In this document: positions 9,623-18,305 of the stretch, one piece after another
Layout of the letters: the number at the start of each line of letters is the position of its first letter
Numbering within the stretch: the first letter of the stretch is position 1
Assembly (NCBI RefSeq): GCF_009856445.1
Contig: NZ_WMFA01000006.1
Span: 1-64,000, forward strand
Direction of reading: 5' to 3'
Origin: Halobacillus litoralis
Lineage (GTDB): Bacteria; Bacillota; Bacilli; Bacillales; Halobacillaceae
DNA length: 64,000 nt
Notes under the pieces: model-generated
Database searches by the model: none
Told to the model about the DNA's origin: nothing
Seen by the model: the letters and a program-made list of their open reading frames with translations, nothing else
Made by a program: the position numbers and the translations under genes

Positions 9623-9736
9623 ATTGTGGAATGCTGTTGGGAATTTTTTAATGGAAATTCACTGGTCAAGCAGGAATATCGACGATGTATGACAAAAGTA
9701 TGTAATGAATACCTATTCATTCAAGGAGGAACAACT

Positions 9737-9922
9737 ATGAAGACATACTACTTAACTGTATTCGAGAAAGACGGTACCAATGTCCTCGATGAAACCTTTC
9801 AAGCTGAAAATGATGACCAGGCAAAAAAGTTAGGGTCAGAGAAGCTCGAAGAGAAAGGATACAGCAATCATACCCATCGCTGCGCAGCACCTGAGGGGCA
9901 TTTGGTTTTGTTCCACAGATAA
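9737..9922 (+). CDS. yhzD: YhzD-like small protein
   Basis: A 61-residue conserved Bacillaceae protein of unknown role. The pattern YYLTVFEKDG near the start and HLVLFHR at the end recall B. subtilis YhzD. The start has AAGGAGG eight bases upstream; a longer in-frame reading back through the repeat is not real. It ends in a terminator shared with yhaR. Confidence 0.8.
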   Translation: MKTYYLTVFEKDGTNVLDETFQAENDDQAKKLGSEKLEEKGYSNHTHRCAAPEGHLVLFHR

Positions 9923-9950
9923 AACCACTAACCTGTAAATGTAAAACCAT

Positions 9951-9980
9951 AAAAAGTCGCGCTGTTAAGCGCGACTTTTT
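9951..9980. terminator. Bidirectional terminator between yhzD and yhaR
   Basis: AAAAAGTCGCGCT and AGCGCGACTTTTT pair with a very short loop. Confidence 0.9.
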
Positions 9981-9981
9981 A

Positions 9982-10752
9982 CTATCTGCCTTGAAACTCC
10001 GGCTTTCGTTTATTCAAGAATGCTTCAACCCCTTCGCTATGATCAGCGGTTTGCAGTAAGCGCCATTGGTTCTCACGCTCTTTCTCTAAGTAGTGGGACA
10101 AACGTTCCATCCCATGTTGGTGATATATTTCTTTTGTAGCAATCATGGATTTCAACGGACGGCTGCTCCACTCTTGCGCTAGACGCGCAGCCTCTTCTTG
10201 TACAGGTCCATTGACGACGATATCCACCAGTTTATGATCATAGGCTTCTTTGGCTCTCATTTGCTGACCTTCCCAAGCGAAATGTTTAGCCTGATGTGTC
10301 CCTAAGCGTTCCTGCAGCCAAAAATGACCTCCACCATCAGGAGCGAGTCCAATACCTATAAAGTTCATAGATAAATTGGCATCCGGCTCAGCTATAACAT
10401 AATCAGCAGATAATGCAATACTCAACCCTAGACCTACTACAGGACCATGCAGGGCTGATATAACAATTTTCTGCATGGAATAGAAGGTCTTCACGATTGT
10501 TTCTATATTGTCCATGACTTCATCATAGGTATCTCGGTCAGACACCTCTTTCATCATGCTTAAATCTCCACCTGCACAAAATCCTTCACCATCTCCATAT
10601 AAAAGTACAATTTGTGCCTCGGACCGCCTGACTTCGCGAGCAGCTTCAGCAAATTCCGCCAACAGCTCTGCATTCAGTGCATTATATTTTTCTCCTCGGG
10701 CAATTTTTAAATGAACGACATTTCCCTTTTCCTCTACAATGAAATGCTTCAT
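9982..10752 (-). CDS. yhaR: YhaR: enoyl-CoA hydratase/isomerase family protein
   Basis: A crotonase-fold protein of 256 residues acting on acyl-CoA thioesters. The CoA-binding GDGEGFCAGGDLSMM and the oxyanion-hole region HGPVVGLGLSIAL are clear. The pair of catalytic Glu residues expected for a true hydratase is not obvious; the segment reads FIGIGLAPDGGGHFW, so isomerase or other activity is possible. GGAGG precedes the ATG. Position between yhaQ and yheA matches the yha-yhe order. Confidence 0.85.
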   Translation of the reverse strand: MKHFIVEEKGNVVHLKIARGEKYNALNAELLAEFAEAAREVRRSEAQIVLLYGDGEGFCAGGDLSMMKEVSDRDTYDEVMDNIETIVKTFYSMQKIVISALHGPVVGLGLSIALSADYVIAEPDANLSMNFIGIGLAPDGGGHFWLQERLGTHQAKHFAWEGQQMRAKEAYDHKLVDIVVNGPVQEEAARLAQEWSSRPLKSMIATKEIYHQHGMERLSHYLEKERENQWRLLQTADHSEGVEAFLNKRKPEFQGR

Positions 10753-10938
10753 GATTTTCCTCCTATATTTGGAAAAATTCTTCTCGATTTAAAATTTCGT
10801 CATGCAGCATCTACTTTCCTGCAAGAGACGACAAAAAAGTCGTTCCTATAAGAAGCTCTTACATAAATGAAAGATAGAAGAATTATGGGGTTTAAGGCCG
10901 ATGACCACCTCCATCAACCACAGTTAGAAATGGAGGAC

Positions 10939-10972
10939 AAAAAAAGGAGCTGGTTTCCCAGCTCCTTTTTTC
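10939..10972 (-). terminator. Terminator of yheA
   Basis: GGAGCTGG-tttc-CCAGCTCC stem with a strong U-run on the minus strand. The rest of the yhaR-yheA gap shows nothing else I can interpret. Confidence 0.9.
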
Positions 10973-10980
10973 ATTTTATC

Positions 10981-11340
10981 TTATTGTTGTGGCTCTTCAG
11001 GGTTGCCGTAAAGCTCTTCAAGAGGCTTCGTAATGATACGGCTGATGTCGTTAATGACTGTATTTAAGCGTTGCTCTTCTTCCATCAGCTTGGAGATTTG
11101 AGGGTGTTGTTGTACAAGCTCAACGACTTTACGAGCTTGTTCTACTTCTTCCTCAGAAATTTCTTCTCCCTGCATCTGCTTTTGTTGAAGCGTAATTTGT
11201 GTTTGACGGAAATCGTCGAACATTTTTTTAGCAGCTTCGTCGTTCATTACTGCTTCATATGCTTCTTTCAATCCGTTGAATTCCTCGCTGTTACGGATTG
11301 CTTTTTCTAGATCATACGCGTAATCATATAGATTTGCCAT
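10981..11340 (-). CDS. yheA: YheA: YlbF/YmcA-family helical protein
   Basis: A 119-residue all-helical acidic protein. The family includes YlbF and YmcA, which form a complex affecting RNase Y and developmental decisions, but YheA itself has no firm role. Start MANLYDYAYDLEKAIR with AGGAGG 11 bases upstream. It probably shares a transcript with yheB, since only a weak hairpin lies between them. Confidence 0.88.
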   Translation of the reverse strand: MANLYDYAYDLEKAIRNSEEFNGLKEAYEAVMNDEAAKKMFDDFRQTQITLQQKQMQGEEISEEEVEQARKVVELVQQHPQISKLMEEEQRLNTVINDISRIITKPLEELYGNPEEPQQ

Positions 11341-11396
11341 AAAAATAAGAACCTCCTAAGTTTTCGTTCTGACACTCCTCCCCCACTATAACAAAC

Positions 11397-11416
11397 TCCT
11401 ATACGTCTGTATAGGA
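11397..11416. other. Short palindrome between yheB and yheA
   Basis: TCCTATAC-gtct-GTATAGGA is an 8-bp perfect inverted repeat, without a proper U-run. It may be a weak terminator or a protein-binding site. Confidence 0.45.
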
Positions 11417-11424
11417 ATACACTA

Positions 11425-12561
11425 TTATCCGAAAAATAGCACAATAATGGCTTGTAGAAGGCCAATCATTCCTCCAAGCAAAGCACCCAGATAGGTAATC
11501 ATTTTAAATTCTCTCCTGGAAATACCAAGGACCATTTCTTCAAGACGATCCACTTGGAAAGCTTCGACTTCCTCCTGGACAATTTCAGATAAACGAAGCT
11601 GTGTCATCATGCCCTCTACCTTGGATGACAATAGTTCACTGATATGATCTACGGCTGCAGGTACGAATGTATGGAGAATTTTCTCTTCATATGGACTTGT
11701 CCAATCCTTCACTGTTCTTCCCATCCATTGTTCCACTGGCAAGGCATGAGCCACGAGTTCTCCAAGCTTTGTTCCCAACGCTTCACGACCAATCTGTTCT
11801 TCAAACCACTCCACTCGTTTGGTTAAAAGCTTATCTTTCTCAGTGTGGAGCATCGTTTCCAACCAATCCTCCATTTCCTGATCGGAAACATACTTTAAAA
11901 TCAGTGGATAAATACGTTCGGTTAGGCCATCAGGACCCATAAAGGATGAAATCATGTTACCGAGAAATCCTTGATTATCCAAGTAGTTATCAATTAAAGC
12001 TGCAACTTTCTCTTTCCCTTCTTCACTGCGGAAATAGCTTTCAATACTAGCCTGAATATGAGCAGCCGCTTGATCCACCCCGCGGTCTGCTTTTTCCCGC
12101 AACTCAGGTGTTAACAACTCCTCAATTGTGTTTCCGCGATATTCGTTCATGACCAGTTCATAACGGTGCTTCACCCACTGGGACACATGACCTTGAATGG
12201 ATGTAGATGTAACATCAATCTGAAATTTTTCGAGGATTTCTTTTAACGTGTCTTCTTTTTTGAGCATCGTTTGAACTTCATCTTTTGCCCATGTGGTCAT
12301 CTGCGCCTTAAAACTTGAATGGGTGAGTTTTCGACGGATGCCTTCTGGTGTTAATAGATGATTCACAACCATTTTTCCTAATTGTTGGGCTAATTCCTGT
12401 TGTCGTTTAGGAATCAAACCTGGTGTAAAAGGAAGACGGTAGTTACCGATATGAATAGCTCGGTATGGACGGAATAACATTTTTATGGCTAATGAATTGG
12501 TAAGCCCTCCGATTAGGGCTCCGATTCCGATCATCATAAAGATTAATAATACAGAATTCAT
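11425..12561 (-). CDS. yheB: YheB: DUF445-family membrane protein
   Basis: A 378-residue protein with one membrane helix at each end (about 2-24 and 354-376) and a long helical soluble middle, the DUF445 layout. The N-terminal helix is followed by NSLAIKMLFRPY, typical for the family. Function unknown; a role at the envelope is inferred from topology. GAGG lies seven bases before the ATG. It precedes yheA, in the opposite order to their names but as in related genomes. Confidence 0.88.
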   Translation of the reverse strand: MNSVLLIFMMIGIGALIGGLTNSLAIKMLFRPYRAIHIGNYRLPFTPGLIPKRQQELAQQLGKMVVNHLLTPEGIRRKLTHSSFKAQMTTWAKDEVQTMLKKEDTLKEILEKFQIDVTSTSIQGHVSQWVKHRYELVMNEYRGNTIEELLTPELREKADRGVDQAAAHIQASIESYFRSEEGKEKVAALIDNYLDNQGFLGNMISSFMGPDGLTERIYPLILKYVSDQEMEDWLETMLHTEKDKLLTKRVEWFEEQIGREALGTKLGELVAHALPVEQWMGRTVKDWTSPYEEKILHTFVPAAVDHISELLSSKVEGMMTQLRLSEIVQEEVEAFQVDRLEEMVLGISRREFKMITYLGALLGGMIGLLQAIIVLFFG

Positions 12562-12638
12562 GTTCCAACCTCTTTCTACAAATGGTGTACCAAGTATAAT
12601 CTATATAAAAGCCAAGTGCCAATGGTAAAACATCAAAC

Positions 12639-12666
12639 AAAAAAGGCCCTGTGCAGACATGGCCTC
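12639..12666 (-). terminator. Terminator of the ferritin-like gene
   Basis: Minus strand: GGCC, a 12-base loop, then GGCC followed by TTTTTT. The stem is short, so confidence is moderate. Confidence 0.6.
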
Positions 12667-12676
12667 TGAACTGGAA

Positions 12677-13087
12677 TTATTTTAGTCTCCCATAAATGGT
12701 ACCGAACCGAGTCGCATGCTCCATCTCATCAATCATGGCTGTAAATACCGCATGATAAGCGACGGGTGAAGGAACCATAAATAGCATTTCCTTGTACATT
12801 TGGGCTGCTTTGAATTCATCTTGCTGAGCCCTGATTACTCCTTTCTCAAAAGAGCGATAACTGATCATCTCGGGTTCAAATTCATGATATTTTCCTGTCA
12901 ACTGTAAGTAAAGGTATTGGAACATTCGATAATGTTTTAATTCATCATCTGCGGCATGCATAATATAGTCCGCAAACAAACGGTTACTTGTATCTCCTTT
13001 TAGCCGACTGTAAAAATCATGATCCTTCCATTCTTCTTCTATAGACCTTTGTAGCCTTTGGATAAAGGACTCACCATAGCCCTGCAT
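12677..13087 (-). CDS. Ferritin-like diiron protein of unknown function
   Basis: A 136-residue protein predicted to fold as four helices. The carboxylate/histidine pattern of a ferritin-like diiron site is complete: Glu17-19, Glu49-x-x-His52, Glu91 and Glu121-x-x-His124. It may handle iron or remove oxygen species, but no electron-transfer or rubredoxin domain is fused. GGGGGGGG precedes the ATG. It is alone in its unit. Confidence 0.78.
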   Translation of the reverse strand: MQGYGESFIQRLQRSIEEEWKDHDFYSRLKGDTSNRLFADYIMHAADDELKHYRMFQYLYLQLTGKYHEFEPEMISYRSFEKGVIRAQQDEFKAAQMYKEMLFMVPSPVAYHAVFTAMIDEMEHATRFGTIYGRLK

Positions 13088-13197
13088 TTAATCCCCCCCC
13101 CTTACTAATAGGATATGAAGGGAAAAGACAAGCTTATGCTTGCTGTGCATTCATTGAATCTCAGAATCCGGGCAAAATGAAAAGAGGAGGTGACAGA

Positions 13198-13365
13198 ATG
13201 GCGAAGCATAAAAAACATGAAGCACCCGAAGGAAAAGACAAGTTTGAACTGGACGTCGATCGGATGATTAATGAAGGGATGGCAGGAGGCACGATTAAAC
13301 CTGTTTATGGACATGAACAAATCGGAGAAGCTCACGAGATTCCCGAGCAGAAAGAGAAAAGATGA
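13198..13365 (+). CDS. Small acidic/basic soluble protein of unknown function
   Basis: A 55-residue hydrophilic protein beginning MAKHKKHEAPEGKDK, with no membrane segment. AGAGGAGG lies seven bases before this ATG, which decides the start over an ATG seven codons upstream. A terminator follows at once. Its small size and charge recall minor spore-associated proteins, but I do not recognise it. Confidence 0.7.
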   Translation: MAKHKKHEAPEGKDKFELDVDRMINEGMAGGTIKPVYGHEQIGEAHEIPEQKEKR

Positions 13366-13372
13366 AAAGAAT

Positions 13373-13425
13373 AAGCTGTCTCCTGTTTGTCTTTCATCAG
13401 ACGCAACCGGAGACAGCTTTCTTCT
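13373..13425. terminator. Bidirectional terminator after the 55-aa gene
   Basis: AAGCTGTCTCC pairs with GGAGACAGCTT; an inner GTCT/AGAC stem extends the structure. It also serves the convergent CstR-type gene. Confidence 0.85.
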
Positions 13426-13433
13426 TTATCGCT

Positions 13434-13715
13434 TTATCGACTTTTAACAATCATCTGTACAGCTTCGTTAATTAATTCTTCTGCTGATTCGCCTTCCTCA
13501 TGAGCATCGCGGATACAGCCTTCTAAATTTTTTGCAACGATATATCCAATCGCACGGTCCATAGCTGAACGTGCGGCTGACAACTGGGTAATAACATCTT
13601 TACAATCTTTATCTTCATCCATCATCTTGAGGACACCACGAACTTGACCTTCAATCCTTTTTAAACGGTTTTTCGTTTCAGGACCGTAAATACTTTTATC
13701 CTTCACTTGATCCAA
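13434..13715 (-). CDS. CstR-type (CsoR-family) thiol-sensing repressor
   Basis: A 93-residue DUF156/CsoR-family repressor. Copper-sensing CsoR uses Cys, His and Cys; here Cys38 and Cys67 are kept, but the His position four residues before the second Cys is Asn63. The stretches KDCKDVITQ and LINEAV closely resemble CstR of Staphylococcus aureus, which senses persulfides through these two Cys. So sulfur-species sensing is the better guess. The start is TTG with AGGAGG eight bases upstream. No rhodanese, quinone reductase or copper gene is adjacent, so it acts elsewhere or on itself. Confidence 0.82.
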   Translation of the reverse strand: MDQVKDKSIYGPETKNRLKRIEGQVRGVLKMMDEDKDCKDVITQLSAARSAMDRAIGYIVAKNLEGCIRDAHEEGESAEELINEAVQMIVKSR

Positions 13716-13783
13716 TACCTTCTCCTCCTCTCTTCAGGTACAACGTTTTATACTTGAACGCTTTGCGGATTTTGTCCATTGTA

Positions 13784-13798
13784 TTACTATAATAGTAA
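13784..13798. promoter_or_regulatory. Palindrome over the yxkF -10 box
   Basis: TTACTAT-A-ATAGTAA is a perfect 7-bp inverted repeat that contains the likely -10 TATAAT (13788-13793) of the following gene. A protein bound here would block transcription. Confidence 0.5.
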
Positions 13799-13824
13799 AT
13801 ATCCAACCAAAAAGGAAGAGATTC

Positions 13825-14718
13825 ATGTCAGTTATAGACCAACTTAAACGTTTATACCCTTCAATCACGATAAATAAACTAGGTTTTGATAACCATTTAG
13901 AATACAAATGGTTTCAAACCGAACATGCGGAAATCGTAGGAATTAAAAAAGATGAACTGGATCAACATTCTTCTGAATTACTCTCTATATTCCTTAAGCC
14001 TTTAAGCTCGGAAGAATCCACTATGACGGAAAGGGAGAAGCATTGGTCCTCATTGCTTTATAAAAATGAAGAAATTCCAGAAATGGGGTGGCCGGCATCC
14101 TATCGTTTTGTCCTTTTTTCCATTGAAGATGTTGAAGCAGAGAAAGATATTGTAAAGGAAGCCCTTCAATCACTATTTCCTCAAGAAATGCCACTCCTAT
14201 GGACGTCGGACCGTGATGGAATCATCATAGAGGAAATTACAACTAACAATCAGGAAGTCATGGAATTTGAAGGCATGGCAGATGTTTTAAGCAGTGATTT
14301 TTATACAGATATCCATTTTTTCATTAGTGAATTCACCTCAAAACCGGAGGATGCCTCAAAAATCTTGAAATGGACACAGCATGGCGCGGGGATAGCCAAA
14401 GAACATAAATTAGGTTCGATCATTACCTATAAGGATATTATCCCCTATTTATATATAGACGCACTTCCACAAGAAGAATGGGAACATATTCTGAGAGCCA
14501 TTTTTAAGGACATCGAAAAGGACAAGGAATTATTACAGACCATCCGAATCTTCCTGGAATCAGGTTCAAATACATCGTTAGCTGCTAAAAAGCTGTATAT
14601 GCATAGGAACAGCTTGCAGTATCGAGTGGATAAGTTTATTGAAAAAACAGGGCTTGATATTAAACAATTCGAAGGCGCGGTCATTACCTATCTCGCATTA
14701 TTACACATGGAATACTGA
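13825..14718 (+). CDS. yxkF: YxkF-like PucR/CdaR-family transcriptional regulator
   Basis: A 297-residue regulator. The C-terminal 60 residues match the PucR helix-turn-helix (ESGSNTSLAAKKLYMHRNSL), used by PucR and CdaR activators. The N-terminal part is a sensor region I cannot name. In B. subtilis yxkF lies directly before msmX, as here, so control of msmX or sugar uptake is plausible. A 16-bp inverted repeat separates the two genes. Confidence 0.8.
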   Translation: MSVIDQLKRLYPSITINKLGFDNHLEYKWFQTEHAEIVGIKKDELDQHSSELLSIFLKPLSSEESTMTEREKHWSSLLYKNEEIPEMGWPASYRFVLFSIEDVEAEKDIVKEALQSLFPQEMPLLWTSDRDGIIIEEITTNNQEVMEFEGMADVLSSDFYTDIHFFISEFTSKPEDASKILKWTQHGAGIAKEHKLGSIITYKDIIPYLYIDALPQEEWEHILRAIFKDIEKDKELLQTIRIFLESGSNTSLAAKKLYMHRNSLQYRVDKFIEKTGLDIKQFEGAVITYLALLHMEY

Positions 14719-14723
14719 GTATC

Positions 14724-14768
14724 GACAAAGTGCACAAACACCCCACGCTAAGGTTTGTGCACTTTGTC
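14724..14768. other. 16-bp inverted repeat between yxkF and msmX
   Basis: GACAAAGTGCACAAAC and its exact reverse complement flank a 13-base loop. No clear U-run follows, so it may be a weak terminator, an attenuator or an operator for the regulator next door. Confidence 0.6.
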
Positions 14769-14846
14769 CATTTACCGTTTTCAGAAACTTCGATACACTG
14801 TAATCACACAAGAAAGCGATTTCAAATTCACTAGGGGGATATAAAA

Positions 14847-15944
14847 ATGGCGGAAATTAAACTGAACAATATTGATAAAGTTTATGATAAAAGTGTTAAA
14901 GCGGTAGATGATTTTAACTTACACATCAAGGATAAGGAGTTTATCGTATTCGTTGGTCCATCCGGTTGTGGTAAATCTACGACGCTTCGTATGATTGCAG
15001 GTCTTGAAGAAATTACGAACGGAGATTTCATGATTGATGAAAAACGCATGAACGATGTAGCTCCGAAAGACCGTGACATCGCGATGGTTTTCCAGAACTA
15101 TGCCTTGTACCCACACATGAACGTATATGATAACATGGCATTTGGTTTGAAACTCCGTAAGATGGATAAAAATGAAATTGAGAAGCGCGTAAATAATGCA
15201 GCGCAAATCCTTGGCCTTGAGGCTTTACTTGATCGTAAACCGAAAGCGCTGTCAGGTGGTCAGAGACAGCGTGTTGCTCTTGGTCGAGCGATTGTACGTG
15301 ATGCGAAAGTATTCTTGATGGACGAGCCTCTTTCCAACCTTGATGCGAAACTTCGTGTTCAGATGCGTGCGGAAATCCAGAAGCTGCACCAACGCCTTCA
15401 GACAACGACGATCTACGTCACACACGACCAAACAGAGGCGATGACGATGGCCACACGACTTGTCGTTATGAAAGATGGCGTCATTCAACAAGTGGGTGCG
15501 CCTAAAGATGTTTATGACAAACCTGAAAATGTATTTGTAGGCGGCTTCATCGGTTCTCCAGCCATGAACTTCCTAAATGGCACACTTGCCGATGGACACA
15601 TCGAACTGGGTGAAGTCAAAATCGCTGTTCCTGAAGGTAAAATGAAACCTCTTCGTGAACAAAATTACATCGGCAAAGAAGTTATTCTTGGTGTAAGACC
15701 GGAAGACATGCACGATGAGCCAGTGTTTATTGATGCGAACCAGGACAAGAAAATCACTGCAGATATCGAAGTAGCAGAATTGATGGGCTCTGAGTCTTAC
15801 CTTTATTCCAAACTGAATGATCAGGACTTCATCGCTCGTGTAGACTCCCGTTCTGACATTAATGGTGGAGATCAAATCACGTTAGCCATTGATATGAACA
15901 AAGTACACTTCTTTGATAAAGACTCTGAATTACGCATCCACTAA
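14847..15944 (+). CDS. msmX: MsmX: shared ATPase of carbohydrate ABC importers
   Basis: MsmX powers several sugar importers that lack their own ATPase. The 365-residue protein has Walker A GPSGCGKST (37-45), Q-loop, signature LSGGQRQR (about 135), Walker B VFLMDEP (about 154-160) and a C-terminal regulatory OB domain (about 240-365), like MalK. AGGGGG precedes the ATG. No permease or binding protein is adjacent, as expected for a shared subunit. It is a single-gene unit with a strong terminator. Confidence 0.93.
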   Translation: MAEIKLNNIDKVYDKSVKAVDDFNLHIKDKEFIVFVGPSGCGKSTTLRMIAGLEEITNGDFMIDEKRMNDVAPKDRDIAMVFQNYALYPHMNVYDNMAFGLKLRKMDKNEIEKRVNNAAQILGLEALLDRKPKALSGGQRQRVALGRAIVRDAKVFLMDEPLSNLDAKLRVQMRAEIQKLHQRLQTTTIYVTHDQTEAMTMATRLVVMKDGVIQQVGAPKDVYDKPENVFVGGFIGSPAMNFLNGTLADGHIELGEVKIAVPEGKMKPLREQNYIGKEVILGVRPEDMHDEPVFIDANQDKKITADIEVAELMGSESYLYSKLNDQDFIARVDSRSDINGGDQITLAIDMNKVHFFDKDSELRIH

Positions 15945-15956
15945 TACAAGATAAAA

Positions 15957-15988
15957 AGAGAAACGCAGCCTCAGGGCTGCGTTTTTTT
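15957..15988. terminator. Terminator of msmX (also serves the convergent gene)
   Basis: AAACGCAGCC-tca-GGGCTGCGTTT stem followed by seven T. Confidence 0.92.
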
Positions 15989-16223
15989 ATGTGGCTTGAA
16001 TATCATTCAAACCACAATCTTCACAAACAAATAAATGGACGCATTCCTCCGTGATGGATGAATTTAGATCCCCATCCACGAGATCTGTATATTTTTGATC
16101 AAGATAAGGACTGTAGTCATCTAAAAAATCCGTGACACGCCCTTGATCCCGCATTGTGCCTTCACATTTTGGGCAAGGTCTTTCAGAGGCTGCCCATCCA
16201 TTGCATACACCACATTCCTGCAT
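15987..16223 (-). CDS. Small double zinc-ribbon protein
   Basis: A 78-residue protein with two metal sites: Cys4/Cys7/Cys17/Cys20 near the start and Cys61/His63/Cys67/Cys70 near the end, joined by an acidic helical linker. Such proteins usually bind nucleic acid or act as adaptors. The ribosome-binding site is weak (GGCGAG), so the start is less certain. I do not recognise a named homologue. Confidence 0.65.
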   Translation of the reverse strand: MQECGVCNGWAASERPCPKCEGTMRDQGRVTDFLDDYSPYLDQKYTDLVDGDLNSSITEECVHLFVCEDCGLNDIQAT

Positions 16224-16294
16224 CGCTCGCCACTTCTTTCAAAACGGTCTTGGGAATTCGATCCTTGTGCAACGTATGAATGCTTCAAACATCC

Positions 16295-16327
16295 AAAAAA
16301 TAAAGAGGAAGGGCGCACCCTTCCTCC
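16295..16327 (-). terminator. Terminator of the SASP gene
   Basis: Minus strand: GAGGAAGGG-tgcg-CCCTTCCTC followed by TTTATTTTTT. Confidence 0.88.
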
Positions 16328-16341
16328 TTCGTCACAAGTAT

Positions 16342-16548
16342 TTATTTGTATTGTTGTCCGCCGAACTGTTGCTCAGCCATTTGGACAAGACGCTTAGTGA
16401 TCTCACCACCTACAGAACCGTTAGCACGGGATGTAGAGTCAGCACCAAGTTGTACGCCAAATTCTTGTGCGATTTCATATTTCATTTGGTCTAGAGCTTG
16501 TTGTACACCAGGTACAACCAACTCGTTTGAACTGTTGTTGTTAGCCAT
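16342..16548 (-). CDS. Alpha/beta-type small acid-soluble spore protein
   Basis: DNA-coating protein of dormant spores. The 68-residue product has both family signatures: the germination-protease site region [14 protein letters not shown] and the C-terminal [15 protein letters not shown]. The start MANNNSS is set by AGGAGG eight bases upstream; a GTG three codons earlier is rejected. Expression is normally forespore-specific through sigma-G; I did not identify that promoter with confidence. Which ssp paralogue it is cannot be told. Confidence 0.93.
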   Translation of the reverse strand: MANNNSSNELVVPGVQQALDQMKYEIAQEFGVQLGADSTSRANGSVGGEITKRLVQMAEQQFGGQQYK

Positions 16549-16673
16549 GTGTCTCACCTCCTGTCTTGTGTAATCGTAGTATGGGTCGGTCTGGATGTTT
16601 TTATGTCAAAAAAACAGGTGGTAATTACTGGAGAAATTACATTAAGCTAATAAACATGGCTAACAACATAAAA

Positions 16674-18065
16674 TTATTTCGTATTTGGTTTCGTCATCGC
16701 TTTAGGATCCACATATTCTTCAAACTGATCTTCCGTAAGAATCCCCATCTCAACCGCTGTTTCTTTCAATGTCTGATCTTTTTCAAAAGCTTTTTTCGCG
16801 ATTTTCGCTGCATTCTCATATCCAATATGAGGGTTAAGAGCTGTTACAAGCATTAAGGAATCGCGTAAGTACTTTTCAATCTGCTCATGATTCGGCTCCA
16901 GTCCACTCACACATCGTTCATCGAAAGAAACGATACTGTCCGCAAGAAGTTGTGCAGACTGTAAGAAATTATAAGCGATAACTGGTTTGAATACGTTCAG
17001 CTCAAAGTTCCCTTGGCTAGCGGCAAAGCCGATCGTTGCGTCGTTCCCCATGACCTGTGCCGCAACCATCGTTACCGCTTCACTTTGTGTAGGGTTTACT
17101 TTGCCAGGCATGATAGAACTTCCCGGTTCATTCGCTGGAATCGTTATTTCGCCAATCCCGCAACGAGGCCCGCTTGCAAGCCACCTTACATCATTGGCTA
17201 TTTTCATAAGATCAGCAGCCAGGGCTTTCAAAGCCCCATGCGTGTGAACAAGTTCGTCATGCGAAGTGAGTGCATGGAACTTGTTCGGTGCGGAAATAAA
17301 CCCTTTTCCTGTCGCCTCGTTAATTTGAGCGACAACCTGGTCAGCAAAATCTTCATGGGCATTCAACCCCGTGCCTACGGCTGTTCCGCCAATTGCAAGC
17401 TCTTTTACATACTCCGTACTTTCTATTAGCATTTTTTCTGTTTTTTCAAGCATGCGGTGCCACCCACTGATTTCCTGCCCCAGGGTTAGTGGAGTAGCGT
17501 CCTGTAAGTGAGTACGACCAATTTTAACGATATCGTTAAACGCTTCCATTTTTTCTTGTAATGTATGTTTGAATTGGATCAAGGCTGGAAGAACGACATC
17601 CTCGATCTTTCTGACAGATGCAACGTGCATCGCTGTCGGATAAGTATCATTAGAACTTTGAGATTTATTGACATCATCGTTCGGGTGGAGGCGAGTTTCA
17701 CTACCTTGATCCTCAAGCCATTGTGAACCCACATAAGCGATGACTTCATTCACATTCATGTTAGACTGTGTACCACTCCCCGTCTGCCATACGACGAGAG
17801 GGAAATGCTCATCAAGTTCTCCGGCAATAATGAGGTCGGCTGCATAAGCAATAGCGTCTGCCTTTTCCTCTTCAAGCAACCCGAGTGCTGCATTCGCTTT
17901 TGCTGCACTTTTTTTAAGGATAGCAAACCCCTCAACAACTTCTTTCGGCATTTTCTCATCGCCGATCGGGAAATTTTGTTTACTTCTCTGTGTTTGAGCT
18001 CCCCAAAACTTTTCGCTCGGTACTTTGATTTCTCCTATGGTATCTTTCTCAATGCGATAATCCAT
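16674..18065 (-). CDS. fumC: Fumarate hydratase, class II
   Basis: Interconverts fumarate and malate in the citric acid cycle. The 463-residue protein has the class II signature [15 protein letters not shown] (about 313-327), and conserved HPNDDVN and [10 protein letters not shown]. The start MDYRIEKD has GGGAGG seven bases upstream; 22 extra in-frame codons upstream lack a binding site and look non-coding. Single-gene unit. Confidence 0.94.
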   Translation of the reverse strand: MDYRIEKDTIGEIKVPSEKFWGAQTQRSKQNFPIGDEKMPKEVVEGFAILKKSAAKANAALGLLEEEKADAIAYAADLIIAGELDEHFPLVVWQTGSGTQSNMNVNEVIAYVGSQWLEDQGSETRLHPNDDVNKSQSSNDTYPTAMHVASVRKIEDVVLPALIQFKHTLQEKMEAFNDIVKIGRTHLQDATPLTLGQEISGWHRMLEKTEKMLIESTEYVKELAIGGTAVGTGLNAHEDFADQVVAQINEATGKGFISAPNKFHALTSHDELVHTHGALKALAADLMKIANDVRWLASGPRCGIGEITIPANEPGSSIMPGKVNPTQSEAVTMVAAQVMGNDATIGFAASQGNFELNVFKPVIAYNFLQSAQLLADSIVSFDERCVSGLEPNHEQIEKYLRDSLMLVTALNPHIGYENAAKIAKKAFEKDQTLKETAVEMGILTEDQFEEYVDPKAMTKPNTK

Positions 18066-18180
18066 GAATATCCTCCCTTTGCTCAAATCATCATACCCTT
18101 TCATTGTATCAAGAATCTTTTGAACAATCACCAGATGCCTGCTCTTTTTGACAATTTTCCCGAAGTTTTATGTCTGATTA

Positions 18181-18209
18181 TTTACATTTTTCAGATATTT
18201 ATGTATAAT
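18181..18209 (+). promoter_or_regulatory. Promoter of the candidate small RNA
   Basis: TTTACA at 18181-18186 and TATAAT at 18204-18209 with a 17-base spacer, a good sigma-A match. Confidence 0.7.
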
Positions 18210-18215
18210 GAATTC

Positions 18216-18305
18216 ATCAAGCAAAGGTACATATCTTCCTTCCTTGCTTGATCTCTCAAGTGGGTAATAAGTGGTGAAAAGAGCCTTTGCAGAAAGGCTC
18301 TTTTT
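18216..18305 (+). ncRNA. Candidate small RNA
   Basis: Between the promoter above and a strong terminator lies a stretch of about 90 bases with no start codon behind a ribosome-binding site. It begins with an 11-bp stem (ATCAAGCAAAGG with CCTTGCTTGAT) whose 14-base loop is pyrimidine-rich (CUUCCUU), able in principle to pair with Shine-Dalgarno sequences. A single-stranded region follows, then the terminator hairpin. It diverges from fumC and the next gene is about 490 bases away beyond a repeat, so it does not look like a leader. I do not recognise a known RNA family. Confidence 0.55.

Noticed and set aside
9400-9720. 106-codon minus-strand ORF reading RFPRERGEPPRTASCG and similar ORFs at 33415-33675, 36403-36591 and 59452-59658
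   Set aside because: Nearly the same peptide appears at every type A module, in either orientation, without ribosome-binding sites. It is an artefact of the GC-rich repeat, not a protein family.
10867-11067. 66-codon plus-strand ORF between yhaR and yheA
   Set aside because: It runs across the yheA terminator and into yheA on the opposite strand.
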